Below the pieces are notes generated by a model. That model ran no database searches. It had not been told where the DNA came from and saw only the letters and a list, made by a program, of their open reading frames with translations. 64,000 nucleotides of DNA from Arcticibacter tournemirensis (GTDB lineage Bacteria > Bacteroidota > Bacteroidia > Sphingobacteriales > Sphingobacteriaceae), in the NCBI RefSeq assembly GCF_006716645.1, contig NZ_VFPL01000001.1:1364001-1428000 (forward strand), in the 5' to 3' direction. Below, piece after piece: positions 54,904 through 63,859 of the stretch. How positions within the stretch are numbered: position 1 is the stretch's first letter; each line of letters starts with the position of its first letter. The position numbers were made by a program, and so were the translations under genes.

Positions 54904-55875
54904 TTACAGACATCGTTTCACTCCATTTAACTGTAAGTCAAGTCGATAATTTTGAACTCTGAGCCGTTCTTTGGATTCATTGTACATTTCACCCACTTCG
55001 TCCCAAAAGGGAGTTTTATTCGATAAAGAATTAATGACATCAATGGGCGCTTTACCGTTCAGGGATCTGTGGACCCTGAACCAGTTATAGTGAAACTGCC
55101 ATTGTGATAGCAGGTCAGGAAGTTCCGGATCTTTGAGGTCCACCGTCGAGTAGAACTCGTCAAGATCGGTACGCTGGGATCGTTCAACCTTTCCATTCAG
55201 GCGGGGAGAACGCGGTTTGACCGGACGGAATTTAATGCCATACTCCATCAAGGTCTTCTGGAATTTCTCAGCGAAGAATTCATTGCCCCTGTCCGTTTGA
55301 ATTCGTTGAATGGGAAAAGGCATCTGCTCAAGAACAATTTCAAGGAAACGCAGGGTGTTGGCCGCTGTCCGTCGTGGGTACAATGCCAACACCCTGAATC
55401 TGCTACTGTCGTCTATAGCTGTATACTGGTAAAGTCCCGGTCCAATCTTACAGACATCCATCTGGACACGGTCCCCAGGAATGGGCCTGCTATAGCGGTT
55501 TGTCTTTTTCCTGTATCCACGTTTAATTTTCAGGTATTTACAGTTATGCTGCTCAAGGATTTTTTGTATCGTGGCGGTAGAGAAAGAACGTCCGTGCAAA
55601 CGTTTCATCTCACTGACAATGCTTCTATGACCAAGTTTTCTGCTTTTCCTCAGAATAAGGATATTGGAAACATCCTGGGGAGTAACCTTGGCTTTAATGC
55701 GCAGGGGACGTCTGCTATGCTCGGATAAACCTGCAACGCCAAGTTCCTTATATCTTTGTATCCACTTACGGAGTGTCGGTCTGCTGATACCGCAGCGGCG
55801 GCATGTAAGTCCTAAATTGCCTGTTGATTCATATAGTTTTATCCAGCCAAGTCGTTTCTTGACATCGCTTTCCAT
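54904..55875 (-). CDS. IS481-family transposase
   Basis: This 323-residue protein has an N-terminal HTH (residues 5-58, NLGLTCRRCGISRPTLRKWIQRY) and a second HTH region (about 65-110). An rve-type DDE domain follows: Asp in RVQMDVCKI near 136, Asp in IQTDRGNEFF near 194, Glu in LNGKVERSQRTDLDEF near 231. The frame is intact and the length typical, so the element may be active. Confidence 0.92.
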   Translation of the reverse strand: MESDVKKRLGWIKLYESTGNLGLTCRRCGISRPTLRKWIQRYKELGVAGLSEHSRRPLRIKAKVTPQDVSNILILRKSRKLGHRSIVSEMKRLHGRSFSTATIQKILEQHNCKYLKIKRGYRKKTNRYSRPIPGDRVQMDVCKIGPGLYQYTAIDDSSRFRVLALYPRRTAANTLRFLEIVLEQMPFPIQRIQTDRGNEFFAEKFQKTLMEYGIKFRPVKPRSPRLNGKVERSQRTDLDEFYSTVDLKDPELPDLLSQWQFHYNWFRVHRSLNGKAPIDVINSLSNKTPFWDEVGEMYNESKERLRVQNYRLDLQLNGVKRCL

Positions 55876-55889
55876 TGTTGTTGTTGATT

Positions 55890-55935
55890 ATGTTAAAAAT
55901 GTGGTAAAGCCGTAGGCTTTTCCATATTTTAACAT
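55890..55935. repeat. Imperfect long hairpin upstream of the IS481-type transposase
   Basis: ATGTTAAAA at 55,890 and TTTTAACAT ending at 55,935 bound a near-palindrome with aaagcc/ggcttt at its core. It lies between the right IS end and the transposase ATG, where it could limit read-in transcription from outside. Confidence 0.65.
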
Positions 55936-55996
55936 AAAGTTATGGAAACGATCTATATGAATCACACATTTAAACCAACTATTCGCTCTCTGTTTG

Positions 55997-56380
55997 TCAA
56001 TCTTCGGGAGTGCGGCCATATTCTTCATCCGTTACCGATTTCAGCCATATAGCTCCTCCTGCATTGGTATTTGTACCTATTGCAATATGTGTCATTGCCT
56101 CGGTTGGTGTGGCACCGTGCCAGTGTTCAACATTGGGCGGGCATTTTATTACATCACCTTTTTTTATGACCTCAACCGGTTTTCCTTTTTCCTGGTATAA
56201 CCCTTCACCTTCGGTTACCAAAAGTATCTGACCTCCTTTATGAGAGTGCCAATTGGTTCTTGCTCCCGGTTCAAAAGTCACCGAGCCGATATTGACATTG
56301 TAGGTAGTATCATTTTCCGCCAGATAATTAAGCCAGACTGTGCCGGTAAAATTATCGTTCGTCACTTTTTCTCCTTTAGG
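55997..56380 (-). pseudogene. Cupin lipoprotein gene, C-terminal part
   Basis: This piece encodes a cupin domain: KGEKVTNDNFTGTVWLNYLAEND, NWHSHKGGQILLVTEGEGLYQEKG and CPPNVEHWHGATPTEAMTHIAIG, with the metal ligands HSH...E...H intact. The first residues of the apparent 138-residue frame come from the adjoining insertion sequence. Removing the IS (56,381-58,086) and one TTTAGG copy joins it in frame to the signal-bearing part at 58,087-58,224, as MVFPK-GEKVTNDNF. The intact gene encoded a lipid-anchored small cupin. Confidence 0.9.
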
Positions 56381-58086
56381 TGGATATTCCGGAACATGTT
56401 GGTTCTTCCCCACTTTTGGTGGTTATGAAGGTGCCATCACGAGTCTTTTCTCCAGTAGGCGGAGCGAACAACGGCCGTACATCTGTCTTTTCAAGGTCTT
56501 CAACTTGTTTACGTTTCCTTCAACAGGCCCGTTGCTCCATGGTAGATCAAAGGCGTTTTTGACTGCTGCTAGATCCTGTTGGAGCCCTTTGGCAAAACCA
56601 CATAATTCAGGAATCGAAGATTCGCTTACTCTCCGGATCCAATCATTTAGACCTGCGCTACATTGATCTTTAAACATCATTTGACGAAACTGCCTGATGA
56701 AAGACAAAGATTGTTTCAAGACAACCGAAGCTCTGCAGAGTTGGTTTAATATATTCGATTCATCCTTAGAAAGTTTCTGGGGATCATTAAAGAAAAGCAT
56801 GGAACTCCTTGATGGTCTCCAAAGGTTCAGATCTGAGGGCAGCACTGTTTTTGTTCCCTTTTTCTTACCCACTGCCAGGCTATGCCTTGCCAAACCGTCG
56901 GATAAAGTTGAGTATGCACCTTGATACCCGCGAGCTTTAAGTTCAGCGTGTAACTGTCTGAGCTGGATTTCAGGATCCTCCTTTCTTCTTTTCTTTACAT
57001 AGTTAAGATGCTTTTCCAGCCCCGTAGGTGAGATGTATATTTTTCGTGGAAGTTCCGTGCAGTGTTTATATTTTCTGATTGTTATCCGACTCATTCTGAA
57101 CCTTCTGGCTATCTCTCTGATCGGAACGTCCTGTTGTAATAGTTGCTTAACTTCCAGGAATTTTTCCTTTTGACGTGGGGAAGCCATGCTTTTCAATACA
57201 CGTGGAGTAGGCAGTATTGTTTCCCTCTGGCTGTTCCTTATCCTTTTCAAAGCCGTATGTTCTCTCTCCAGGATTTTCCGGACTGCCTCACCAAGGTTTT
57301 TCAGCAGGTGCCAGCGATCCGTTACCTGGATAGCCTGCGGCGCCCCCTTCGTGGAGCCTCGTTGATAATTACCATACCTGTCTCTGGAAATGACTTGTAT
57401 TTTACCCCGCTCTTTGAGCCAGTAGGAAAGCGTGTCTTCTTCCCGATCGCCAAGTAGGCCAATCGGCCTATTTGTTGCAAGGTCCACGAGTATACTGCCG
57501 TATCGCTCCCGCTTTCGGATAGCCCAGTCATCTACTCCTAATGCTATAACTTCTTGACTTTTGGGTAGTTCCACCCGGTCTACTATACGTAACAAGGTTG
57601 TATCGCTTACAGGTATAGAAAACCTGCTACAAATCCTTTCCGCTGACTTTCCTCCAGTCTCAATGGCGATGTTCAACAATCTATCATGCAATCTTTCCGT
57701 TCTTCTCTGGTATGGCCTGAAATGATTGTCAAATCTTTCAGTGAATACCTTTAATGGACATTCGTCAGTGCAGCAATAGTACTTACGTGCCCTGAGAAAT
57801 AGCGTAGAAGATTTTCCAAACGATGGCAGATCATTCAACCTTCTGGTGTAGTAACTGTGTACCTTTAGATCTCAGACAACAATTTGGACATAAACTGCCT
57901 TTCTGAGTGCTTTGCACGTATATATTTAACATATCTATCTGATTATCCACAGAAATAACCCGGAACTTGTCACCTGTATTGAAAATCATTTTGGAAGCAT
58001 TCATGGATAATACAACGAATCCAAGAGCTTGATCTCATAAATCTACCACCAAAAGTGGGGAAGAACCAGCATCTCCGGAATCTCCA
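56381..58086 (-). mobile_element. ISL3-type insertion sequence (about 1706 bp)
   Basis: The inverted repeats are about 42 bp with an identical inner 24 bp containing GGTTCTTCCCCACTTTTGG. The outer parts read TGGATATTCCGGAACATG (left) and TGGAGATTCCGGAGATG (complement of right). TTTAGG flanks both ends (56,375-56,380 and 58,087-58,092). Precise removal restores a cupin reading frame, confirming the boundaries. Confidence 0.9.
56423..57932 (-). pseudogene. ISL3-family transposase, frameshifted
   Basis: The long open part (to about 57,871) encodes the ISL3 transposase body: YYTRRLNDLPSFGKSSTLFLRARKYYC near the start, VIALGVDDWAIRKRERYGSILVDL with the first catalytic Asp, VTDRWHLLKNL with the second, a helix-turn-helix around VPIREIARRFRMSRITIRKYK, and the Glu in SNGPVEGNVNKLKTLKRQMYGR. 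The zinc-finger start (MLNIYVQSTQKGSLCPNC from ATG 57,932) is in a different frame, separated by a one-base shift near 57,862-57,872 and a TGA. The enzyme is thus probably inactive unless frameshifting occurs. Confidence 0.82.
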
Positions 58087-58224
58087 TTTAGGAAAAACCA
58101 TATCTGTACTTGTTTTGGTCGGTGAAGAATTTTGTTTGTTTCCACTGTTGCACGACATTGTTCCCAGTGAAACACAGAGGACAGAAAAAATCATCAAGCC
58201 CGTTTTAAAATTGATATATCTCAT
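58087..58224 (-). pseudogene. Cupin lipoprotein gene, N-terminal part
   Basis: This piece encodes MRYINFKTGLMIFSVLCV, the lipobox MSC and the linker to MVFPK, then runs into the IS end. It is the missing start of the cupin at 55,997-56,380. Confidence 0.88.
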
Positions 58225-58240
58225 TACAAAGTTCCTTTAG

Positions 58241-58394
58241 TTATTCGCTAATTTTCACCGCCTCAAATTTTACAGTAAGGGGATCGGGACTGCTGAATGT
58301 TTCTATTCCTTTTTCCAGCCGTGCCAAAACAATAAGCCCTGCTTTCACTTCACTGTTGTCCTGATGATAGAAAACAGCAATACCGCCACTGTAC
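58241..58394 (-). pseudogene. Cyclophilin-like fold protein, C-terminal fragment
   Basis: About 50 codons ending at TAA (58,241) encode GGIAVFYHQDNSEVKAGLIVLARLEKGIETFSS and a final beta strand. The pattern resembles the C-terminus of the bacterial cyclophilin-like fold family (COG2164-like). The gene is cut off by the end of the next insertion sequence. It lay just upstream of the cupin lipoprotein gene, 16 bp apart, as one operon. Confidence 0.6.
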
Positions 58395-58456
58395 TAGCCC
58401 CCTAAAAGACTGGACTAAATTTAGAAAACAATTTAGAACCATTAAATTAGGGAATC

Positions 58457-58771
58457 ATGAAAAAAGAAAGAAGGATCTTCACGCCCGAAGATCGGTTGGC
58501 TATCATCCAGGAAGGAGAGCGGGAGGGTGCCACAGCCACCTGCCGCAAGTATAATTTGGCGCCCTCATTGTATACCCGCTGGAAGAAAAAGTATCAGAGT
58601 AAAGGCATGGAAGGTTTGAAGCCAGCTTACCACCGTGTGGATCCTGAGGTAAGAGCCTTGGAAGAGGAGAATGAGCGGTTAAAACGGATCATTGCCAGAC
58701 AGGCTCTGGAGATAGAAGTAAAGTCTGAGCTTTTAAAAAAAACTCCCATTCAAACCAGGACAAAAAGATGA
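58457..58771 (+). CDS. IS3-family transposase OrfA
   Basis: This 104-residue protein has a helix-turn-helix (residues 8-50, FTPEDRLAIIQEGEREGATATCRKYNLAPSLYTRWKKKY) and a leucine-zipper-like coiled coil (EVRALEEENERLKRIIARQALEIEVKSELLKK). Its stop overlaps the OrfB start by 4 bp (58,768-58,771). It is intact, but its partner is broken. Confidence 0.88.
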   Translation: MKKERRIFTPEDRLAIIQEGEREGATATCRKYNLAPSLYTRWKKKYQSKGMEGLKPAYHRVDPEVRALEEENERLKRIIARQALEIEVKSELLKKTPIQTRTKR

Positions 58772-59729
58772 TCGTCTCCCAGTTCAAACATTTAGTGCCT
58801 TGCAGGACGCTTCTGTCCTGGATGGATATGCCCGGCAGCGTCTACTATTACAGGAATAAAAACGGCAAGCGGGGGGCAAAGCCCAGTACCCATACGTTTA
58901 AGCTGGATGGTTCCATGGTGGACAATCAGGTGGTCATTGAAGAAATAAAAGATATTCTGTCGCAGGAATTCTGCTGCTACGGGTATGAGAATGTCACCCA
59001 GGAACTGCGTAAGCAGGAATATTATATCAATGAGAAAAAGGTATACCGGTTAATGAATGAACAGAACCTGTTATTAGGCAAAGTGATCCGCACAAGCGGA
59101 AAACGCAACTTCGTTCAGCATCGCAGAATACAGGCCTCTTACCCATGGAATATCTTTGTCTGGACATTAAATACATCTATGTGCATGCAGACAAACGAAA
59201 TTACTACCTGTTAACCATCCTGGACGTATTCTCTCGTAGAACAGTCGATCAGATCTTTCAGAAAAGCATCAGGCTGGTTGATGTCATTAATGCCTTGAGA
59301 AGAATCAATCAGGAGTATGGCATTAAAGGGGTAACCATACGCAATGATAACGGCTCGCAATTTATCGGCAATAACGTCAAACAGTATCTTAAGACAGCGG
59401 AAGCAAACCAGGTGTTCACTCATATCGCCACACCCGAAGAAAACGCTTATATTGAAGCTTTTCACAGCATCGTTCAAAGGGAGGTGGTTGACCGCTTCGA
59501 GTTCGACAGCTTTTACCATGCTAAACATACACTGGCGGCTCATAGAAACTGGTATGATAACAGAAGGTTACACCGTAGTATTGGAATGACCCCAGTTCAA
59601 AAGTGGAATGAAAATATTCATATTACCCAACGTAAAAGAGCAGAACTGAAGAGCTTTCAGAATACCACTGAAATATCCGCTGATACCAACAATTATTACA
59701 CAACTAATTCATTATTATTGTCCAACTAA
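58768..59729 (+). pseudogene. IS3-family transposase OrfB, frameshifted
   Basis: The first frame (58,768 to about 59,143) gives CCYGYENVTQELRKQEYYINEKKVYRLM. From 59,145 a second frame continues with MEYLCLDIKYIYVHADKRNYYLLTILDVFSRR (first Asp), IRNDNGSQFI (second Asp) and NAYIEAFHSIVQREV (Glu). A one-base loss near tacccatggaa separates them. The full protein would be about 320 residues. Confidence 0.85.
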
Positions 59730-59777
59730 TAAGGGGTCGGTACAATAGGTAAGTGTCCTCTTAAAAAATTATGGGCT

Positions 59778-60085
59778 ATGAAATACTCTCTACAAAACGT
59801 CATTTTAGAAATTCAAAACAAGGAAGACAAGATTTCATCACAAAGCAAGAGACTGATTGATGAAGCTTATGAGATGACACTGTACCTACAGGACTTGTTA
59901 TTTACAGTTAAGAAACATATAGTTGAATAAGGCTTTAAGAGTGAAGCAAAAGAAATACAATTTTTCCGTAATATAAAACCTCAGATACTCGGTAAGCTGA
60001 TACTATAATAAGGAATACAGGATAGAAACCACCTTCCCAGTGAGCAACGGCAAAATGTATTACATTTATTTTTCGGGTCAATTGT
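59778..60085 (+). pseudogene. Decayed rteC (conjugative element regulator)
   Basis: The first 50 codons (MKYSLQNVILEIQNKEDKIS, then DEAYEMTLYLQDLLFTVKKHIVE) are followed by an in-frame TAA. The frame continues as GFKSEAKEIQFFRNIKPQILGKLI, and after a frameshift as YRIETTFPVSNGKMYYIYFSGQL. This is the N-terminal half of RteC, which in CTnDOT-like elements controls excision. The second half is missing where the next pseudogene begins. Confidence 0.8.
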
Positions 60086-60513
60086 CAAGTACATGATATT
60101 GTACTTGTTCAATGTGCTTTGGGAACGCTTTTTCTTGTCGACCATTTTTTTATAGTCTTCATCCTGCTGTTAAATACTTTCATTATAGCATCGTCCATCA
60201 CGCCAACACTCAGAAAGGCAAGTTTTACTTTCTGTGCTGTGGCAAAGCGATGATCTTTCATTATGTCTTCATCTTATTGATCCATAACTGAATTCTATCC
60301 AACTTTAGAATAATGTTGATGGCTAAATTGCTTTTGCCCAAAACACAACCGTGTTTCAAATCTCAACCTTGAAGGTCAATTTCCAGTTTGGTTCCAAAAA
60401 ATGTTGGAGTTCCGTCAATGGTAATGCGACCCATTACGGGCGCATTACTATTTTTCTTAGGCTCGTTTTAGGTAGAATAACAGATTGAACGTAGATCTTT
60501 TTGCTTACTCCAT
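60086..60513 (-). pseudogene. Decayed second tyrosine integrase
   Basis: On the minus strand from ATG 60,513, several frames together give STFNLLFYLKR, KKNSNAPVMGRITIDGT and FFGTKLEIDLQG, then TAQKVKLAFLSVGVMDDAIMKVF and DEDYKKMVDKKKRSQSTLNKY. This is the arm-binding and core-binding part of a CTn-type integrase. The catalytic domain is absent. Several stops and shifts are present. Confidence 0.75.
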
Positions 60514-60594
60514 AACTCAAAAATTTAATGTCTAAAATTAATGAGTTACAAGGAAGCATAAAATGGCATACAAAATACTGAAACACAATACTTA

Positions 60595-61630
60595 ACCCGT
60601 TGTGCGGTTTAAGCGGCAAGGGCATGTTTTAAGTGATTAATGGGTTTGTTGTTTTTGAAATTGATCAACTGCAGAACGGCTACGCCACTTATCTTTGAAC
60701 ACATCCTTGTGAAGAGCCCGCTGAGCGATTTTGCATAATTCCTTTTGATGTAAAGGTGGTCGCAAAGCTGAGAAAACAGAGTTTCCACTCTCTTGCGGAC
60801 GTATCGGTAAGAAGGATTCCAGAGCGTTGTTCTTTTCTTCATATTATTCCTTAAAGGGGTGATTAACCGAATCCTGTCCTGTTCAAAAAGAGTGGTTTGA
60901 TAGGGCAGGGATAAATATCCTTTATCTGCAATTAATTCACATTCATTTAGTTCCAGATTTTCAAGCTGGCTGAGATAGTGTACATCATGTACATTAGCAG
61001 CCGTTATTCCCATTGATACCGGAACACCGGCTTTCGAAATAATCAGTTGCATTTTGAAGCCGTAATAATGCAGCCTGTGAGATGCATGATACCCTCTGGA
61101 AGGTTGTACATGCAAATCTTCTCTGCAAATGCTGGTCCTGGAAATCCTTACATTCTGACAAATAGGAACAGGTACCGAATCTATAATAAACTGGCGGTTA
61201 TCGGGATTGATTATTTCCGATATAGGTTGAGCCACCAGGGCAATATAATCCTGAAGTCTCTTTCGCCTTCTGTTGTAATTAGACCGGTCTATTAAATTAG
61301 GAAACTCCCCGCTATATTCTGTTCTAAGTTTAGAAAACAGCAGGTTTTCCGAGTCAATACCCAGTGCTTCGGAAGTAATAGACAAAGCAACTATCTCTAT
61401 ATCTGACAGTTTTGGCAAATTCCTGTACTTGAAGAAGTTGCCATCCGCTAACATATATTCTGTCAAAGCAAGTTTGCTAATCTCAAGAATCTTATCGAAA
61501 TTGGTCTTTAAGTTGTGCATGTAAGAAAATGTCGAATACTTTCTTAATTTACTGCTTATCAGTAACGTGCACAACTTTATTCCTTCTTCTTTTTTCATTT
61601 ATTTACTTTTACTCAAACCGCACAACGGGT
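60595..61630 (-). mobile_element. IS982-family insertion sequence (1036 bp)
   Basis: The ends ACCCGTTGTGCGGTTTAAG (60,595) and ACCCGTTGTGCGGTTTGAG (complement from 61,630) are inverted repeats with one mismatch. AATACTTA flanks both ends exactly (60,587-60,594 and 61,631-61,638), an 8-bp target duplication. The transposase is intact; this looks like the most recent insertion here. Confidence 0.92.
60609..61520 (-). CDS. IS982-family transposase
   Basis: This transposase of 303 residues starts at MHNLKTNFDKILEI, the usual family start; the frame is open for 26 more codons to 61,598. It shows the family segments LPKLSDIEIVALSITSEALGIDSENLLF, DRSNYNRRRKRLQ, the catalytic Asp in FIIDSVPVPICQ, the HYYGFKMQLI strand, HDVHYL, and ADKGYLSLPYQ with a second Asp. 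The conserved final Glu is in RKRVETLFSQL. Intact frame and clean ends suggest activity. Confidence 0.92.
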   Translation of the reverse strand: MHNLKTNFDKILEISKLALTEYMLADGNFFKYRNLPKLSDIEIVALSITSEALGIDSENLLFSKLRTEYSGEFPNLIDRSNYNRRRKRLQDYIALVAQPISEIINPDNRQFIIDSVPVPICQNVRISRTSICREDLHVQPSRGYHASHRLHYYGFKMQLIISKAGVPVSMGITAANVHDVHYLSQLENLELNECELIADKGYLSLPYQTTLFEQDRIRLITPLRNNMKKRTTLWNPSYRYVRKRVETLFSQLCDHLYIKRNYAKSLSGLFTRMCSKISGVAVLQLINFKNNKPINHLKHALAA

Positions 61631-61638
61631 AATACTTA

Positions 61639-62111
61639 TAATATTGTTTGCCTGTTTGTAGCCGGAAATAATTTAGTAACCCAACTTGGTCATTTTAGCC
61701 CAAAACTTATCGGACACCGACTTTCCAATTTAAACTGCTGTTTTATAAGTTGTTGAATATGAACGGACTTAACCGTTTTTCTTATTTTTGCTTTTTAACG
61801 AATTTTAAAAAAAAATGTGTAACTTGTCTTAACGTTTCGTATATCCTTTTAATCATTCAGTTTATAAGTTTGGCATGTGATATAAGCGAGACTAAGCTCT
61901 CAGATCATTTTACAGTGTAAATTGTATAAATCAATTCAACATGATAGTACCCATGCATGAGAAATAAGTACTTTAATATGCATCCTGCTGATCTTCGAAT
62001 GTCTCGCTTAATGCGTCTTCTATCAAGCGATTGCGTTCTGAAAAGGGCCAGACCCGATTGGCTAGTTTCAGTCATTAAGTAAACAAACAATTAATTTAAA
62101 TTAAAATAAAG
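61639..62111. other. Gene-free stretch before the second HGW-protein gene
   Basis: About 470 bp without a convincing gene. TATTTTTG near 61,783 resembles a -7 element. A minus-strand stretch around 61,985-62,035 could be translated as RLIEDALSETFEDQQDAY but is too short to identify. Confidence 0.5.
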
Positions 62112-62567
62112 ATGAAAACGTTGTATTTTTTCTTTCTGGTACTTTTATCAGTTTTCGGTGCTTCGTCATTTGATGCAAAGGCACAAAGCACCTCAGCTTC
62201 CGAAAGATCTATCATTATCAACAAAAAGGGTGAAATCTTTGATCATGGATGGAACAAACTTGGATATATCACCAGTGATAATATTGCCAAAAACAATAAA
62301 GGGAAAACCATCTATTTTATAAATAAAAATGGAAATGTTATCGACGCAAATGGGAAGAATCTAGGCAGGGCAGCTAAAAATGGCAACTATTACAATTTAA
62401 GCGGGGAAAATGTAATAACAGTTCGGGATAAAAATGCCGAGGAATGCGATATACTTGACCCTCAGGGTCACAAACTGGGAACTGTTCATAAGAATTATAA
62501 GCTTCATGCCTGCGCAACCCATTGTTTTTTCTTGGCAAAAGAAAAGGAGAAGAGGGTTGGTAATTAG
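62112..62567 (+). CDS. Secreted HGW/HNC-motif protein, copy 2
   Basis: This 151-residue protein has a signal peptide (to about DAKAQ, residue 25). The same architecture as the protein at 45,382 follows: IINKKGEIFDHGWNKLGYI, KTIYFINKNGNVIDANGKNLGRA, NYYNLSGENVITV, ECDILDPQGHKLGT and NYKLHACATHCFFLAK. Conserved residues include FDHGW, KNLGRA and the C-terminal HxCxTHC. It is followed by a 23-bp perfect hairpin and then by remains of copA, so both copies neighbour copper-transport genes. Function unknown. Confidence 0.75.
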   Translation: MKTLYFFFLVLLSVFGASSFDAKAQSTSASERSIIINKKGEIFDHGWNKLGYITSDNIAKNNKGKTIYFINKNGNVIDANGKNLGRAAKNGNYYNLSGENVITVRDKNAEECDILDPQGHKLGTVHKNYKLHACATHCFFLAKEKEKRVGN

Positions 62568-62570
62568 AAC

Positions 62571-62629
62571 GTAACATAACGATAAATTGGTACCGTAAAT
62601 AAGACTGTACCAATTTATCGTTATGTTAC
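62571..62629. terminator. 23-bp perfect inverted repeat
   Basis: Positions 62,571-62,593 and 62,607-62,629 are perfectly complementary around a 13-base loop. The hairpin begins 3 bases after the stop of the preceding gene. No T-tract follows, so it may act by RNA structure. Confidence 0.7.
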
Positions 62630-62679
62630 ACCGGTATTAATGTTTCTATATTATTTCTCAATAACTGATATTTATGGCA

Positions 62680-63520
62680 ACGATTATCCTGCGGAAGCTA
62701 TTGTCCTTCATTTAAAACAGGAAAACATTGGTTCGATATCGGTGAACAAATTTGAAAGTCTGAACAGGAAAAGATGCGAAGGCGGAGTTTGGAGGAGAAA
62801 CCTATTGGACAGGAAGCCATAAGATCTTAAAAAAACCAGTTACTCTCGGTAAGCGAAACTTTACAACGGAAGTAGGCACGCTACAACAACAAGTGAAAAC
62901 GGTCATTTATTATTTTGACAAAAGCCAAATATTGGCCGTCACCATTGCAAACCAGATTAAAGAATGTTCCAGAGGCGCTGTAGACGAATTGATAAACTAT
63001 AAATAGCTGTGTCTATGCTTGCCGGAAATAATTATCAAACCGTCGCCGGCGTAGCTTTGCGGTCAGGAATACCGATTATAGGGCAGAGGTGTTTCCCTCA
63101 GATGAAGCCGGATTTTTTAGTAGCTTCAATCGCAAGTCAAGGTGATTGCAATGATTGCAGCGGCATTAATGATAGCTAAGCATTGGCACAGGCAGATGTA
63201 TCTATAGCGATGTGTAAGGATTCCAATATTGCAATTGATGTAGCTAAAATTATGCTGGTATCATCCAACCTTAATACAGGTGTCCAAAGCGTTGCGTTTA
63301 TCCAAATTACCATGCGTACCACACGGCAAAGCCTATTTTAGGCATTCATACTTTGATAGGTATTCCAACTGCCATTGGAGTTCTATACCCTGGTAAACGG
63401 CTTTTTATTACACATGAGGATTGCAGGTGCGGCAATGGAATTAAGCTCGGCGCCGGTTATAAGCAATAACCTTCGTCTTATATTTTCTCAGTTAATATCA
63501 AATAATAATAAAAATAATAA
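62680..63520 (+). pseudogene. Decayed copper P-type ATPase (copA), C-terminal half
   Basis: Successive frames spell the end of a CPx-type ATPase: AEAIVLHLKQENIGSISVNKFESL, GGETYWTGSHKILKK, KTVIYYFDKSQILAVTIANQIKE, MLAGNNYQTVAGVAL, SGINDS, ALAQADVSIAMCKDSNIAIDVAKIMLVSSNL and ELSSAPVISNNLRL. The HP region, phosphorylated DKTGT and membrane entrance are gone. Multiple stops and shifts show long-standing decay. Confidence 0.82.
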
Positions 63521-63523
63521 GTC

Positions 63524-63740
63524 ATGGAAACATTAAATTTAAAACCAATATCGAATATGGCAGATGTATAGCTGCTATACCCCCCCATTTAAACAAACTT
63601 GTAAGTGTAGAAAATGGGAAGCAGACAACGAAAACCCTGATAAGATACTAACTATCCAAGACAAATCAGGATTAGATGCCTGGGAAGTAAGTGACCGACA
63701 CTCTTGAACATGCAGGCAATAAGGCGGAAAAGCTTTGATA
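63524..63740 (+). pseudogene. Decayed HMA metallochaperone
   Basis: ATG 63,524 starts a CopZ-like reading that needs frame changes: FKTNIEYGRCIAAIPPHLNKLVSVE, then WEADNENPDKILTIQDKSGLDAWEV, then a stop. Only one Cys of the GxCxxC loop remains. Chaperone genes of this kind usually follow copA, as here. Confidence 0.72.
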
Positions 63741-63859
63741 TATTAGCGTAATAGTTAGCGAACATCAAGCTGTTAGTCTGGCTTGGTATTGTTGCATTAC
63801 AAAACTAAAATTTTAGAACAAACATATCATTTATTTGTAATTATGATAATTACCCGGTA

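Larger units (their letters stand above)
54896..55968 (-). mobile_element. IS481-type insertion sequence (about 1073 bp)
   Basis: The ends are 24-bp inverted repeats (19 identities), starting TGTGGGATTTACAGAC at 54,896 and TGTGTGATTCATATAG on the complement from 55,968. The 7-bp sequence TTTAAAC flanks both ends (54,889-54,895 and 55,969-55,975) as a target duplication. The transposase stop codon lies inside the left repeat. Confidence 0.85.
58390..59744 (+). mobile_element. Second IS3-family element (about 1355 bp), degenerate
   Basis: The ends TGTACTAGCCCCCTAAAAGA (58,390) and the complement of the right end (TGTACCGACCCCTTATTAG from 59,744) are inverted repeats. No target duplication is visible (flanks cac and ata), and the left flank is a truncated gene, so an adjacent deletion followed insertion. 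OrfB is frameshifted. Confidence 0.8.
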
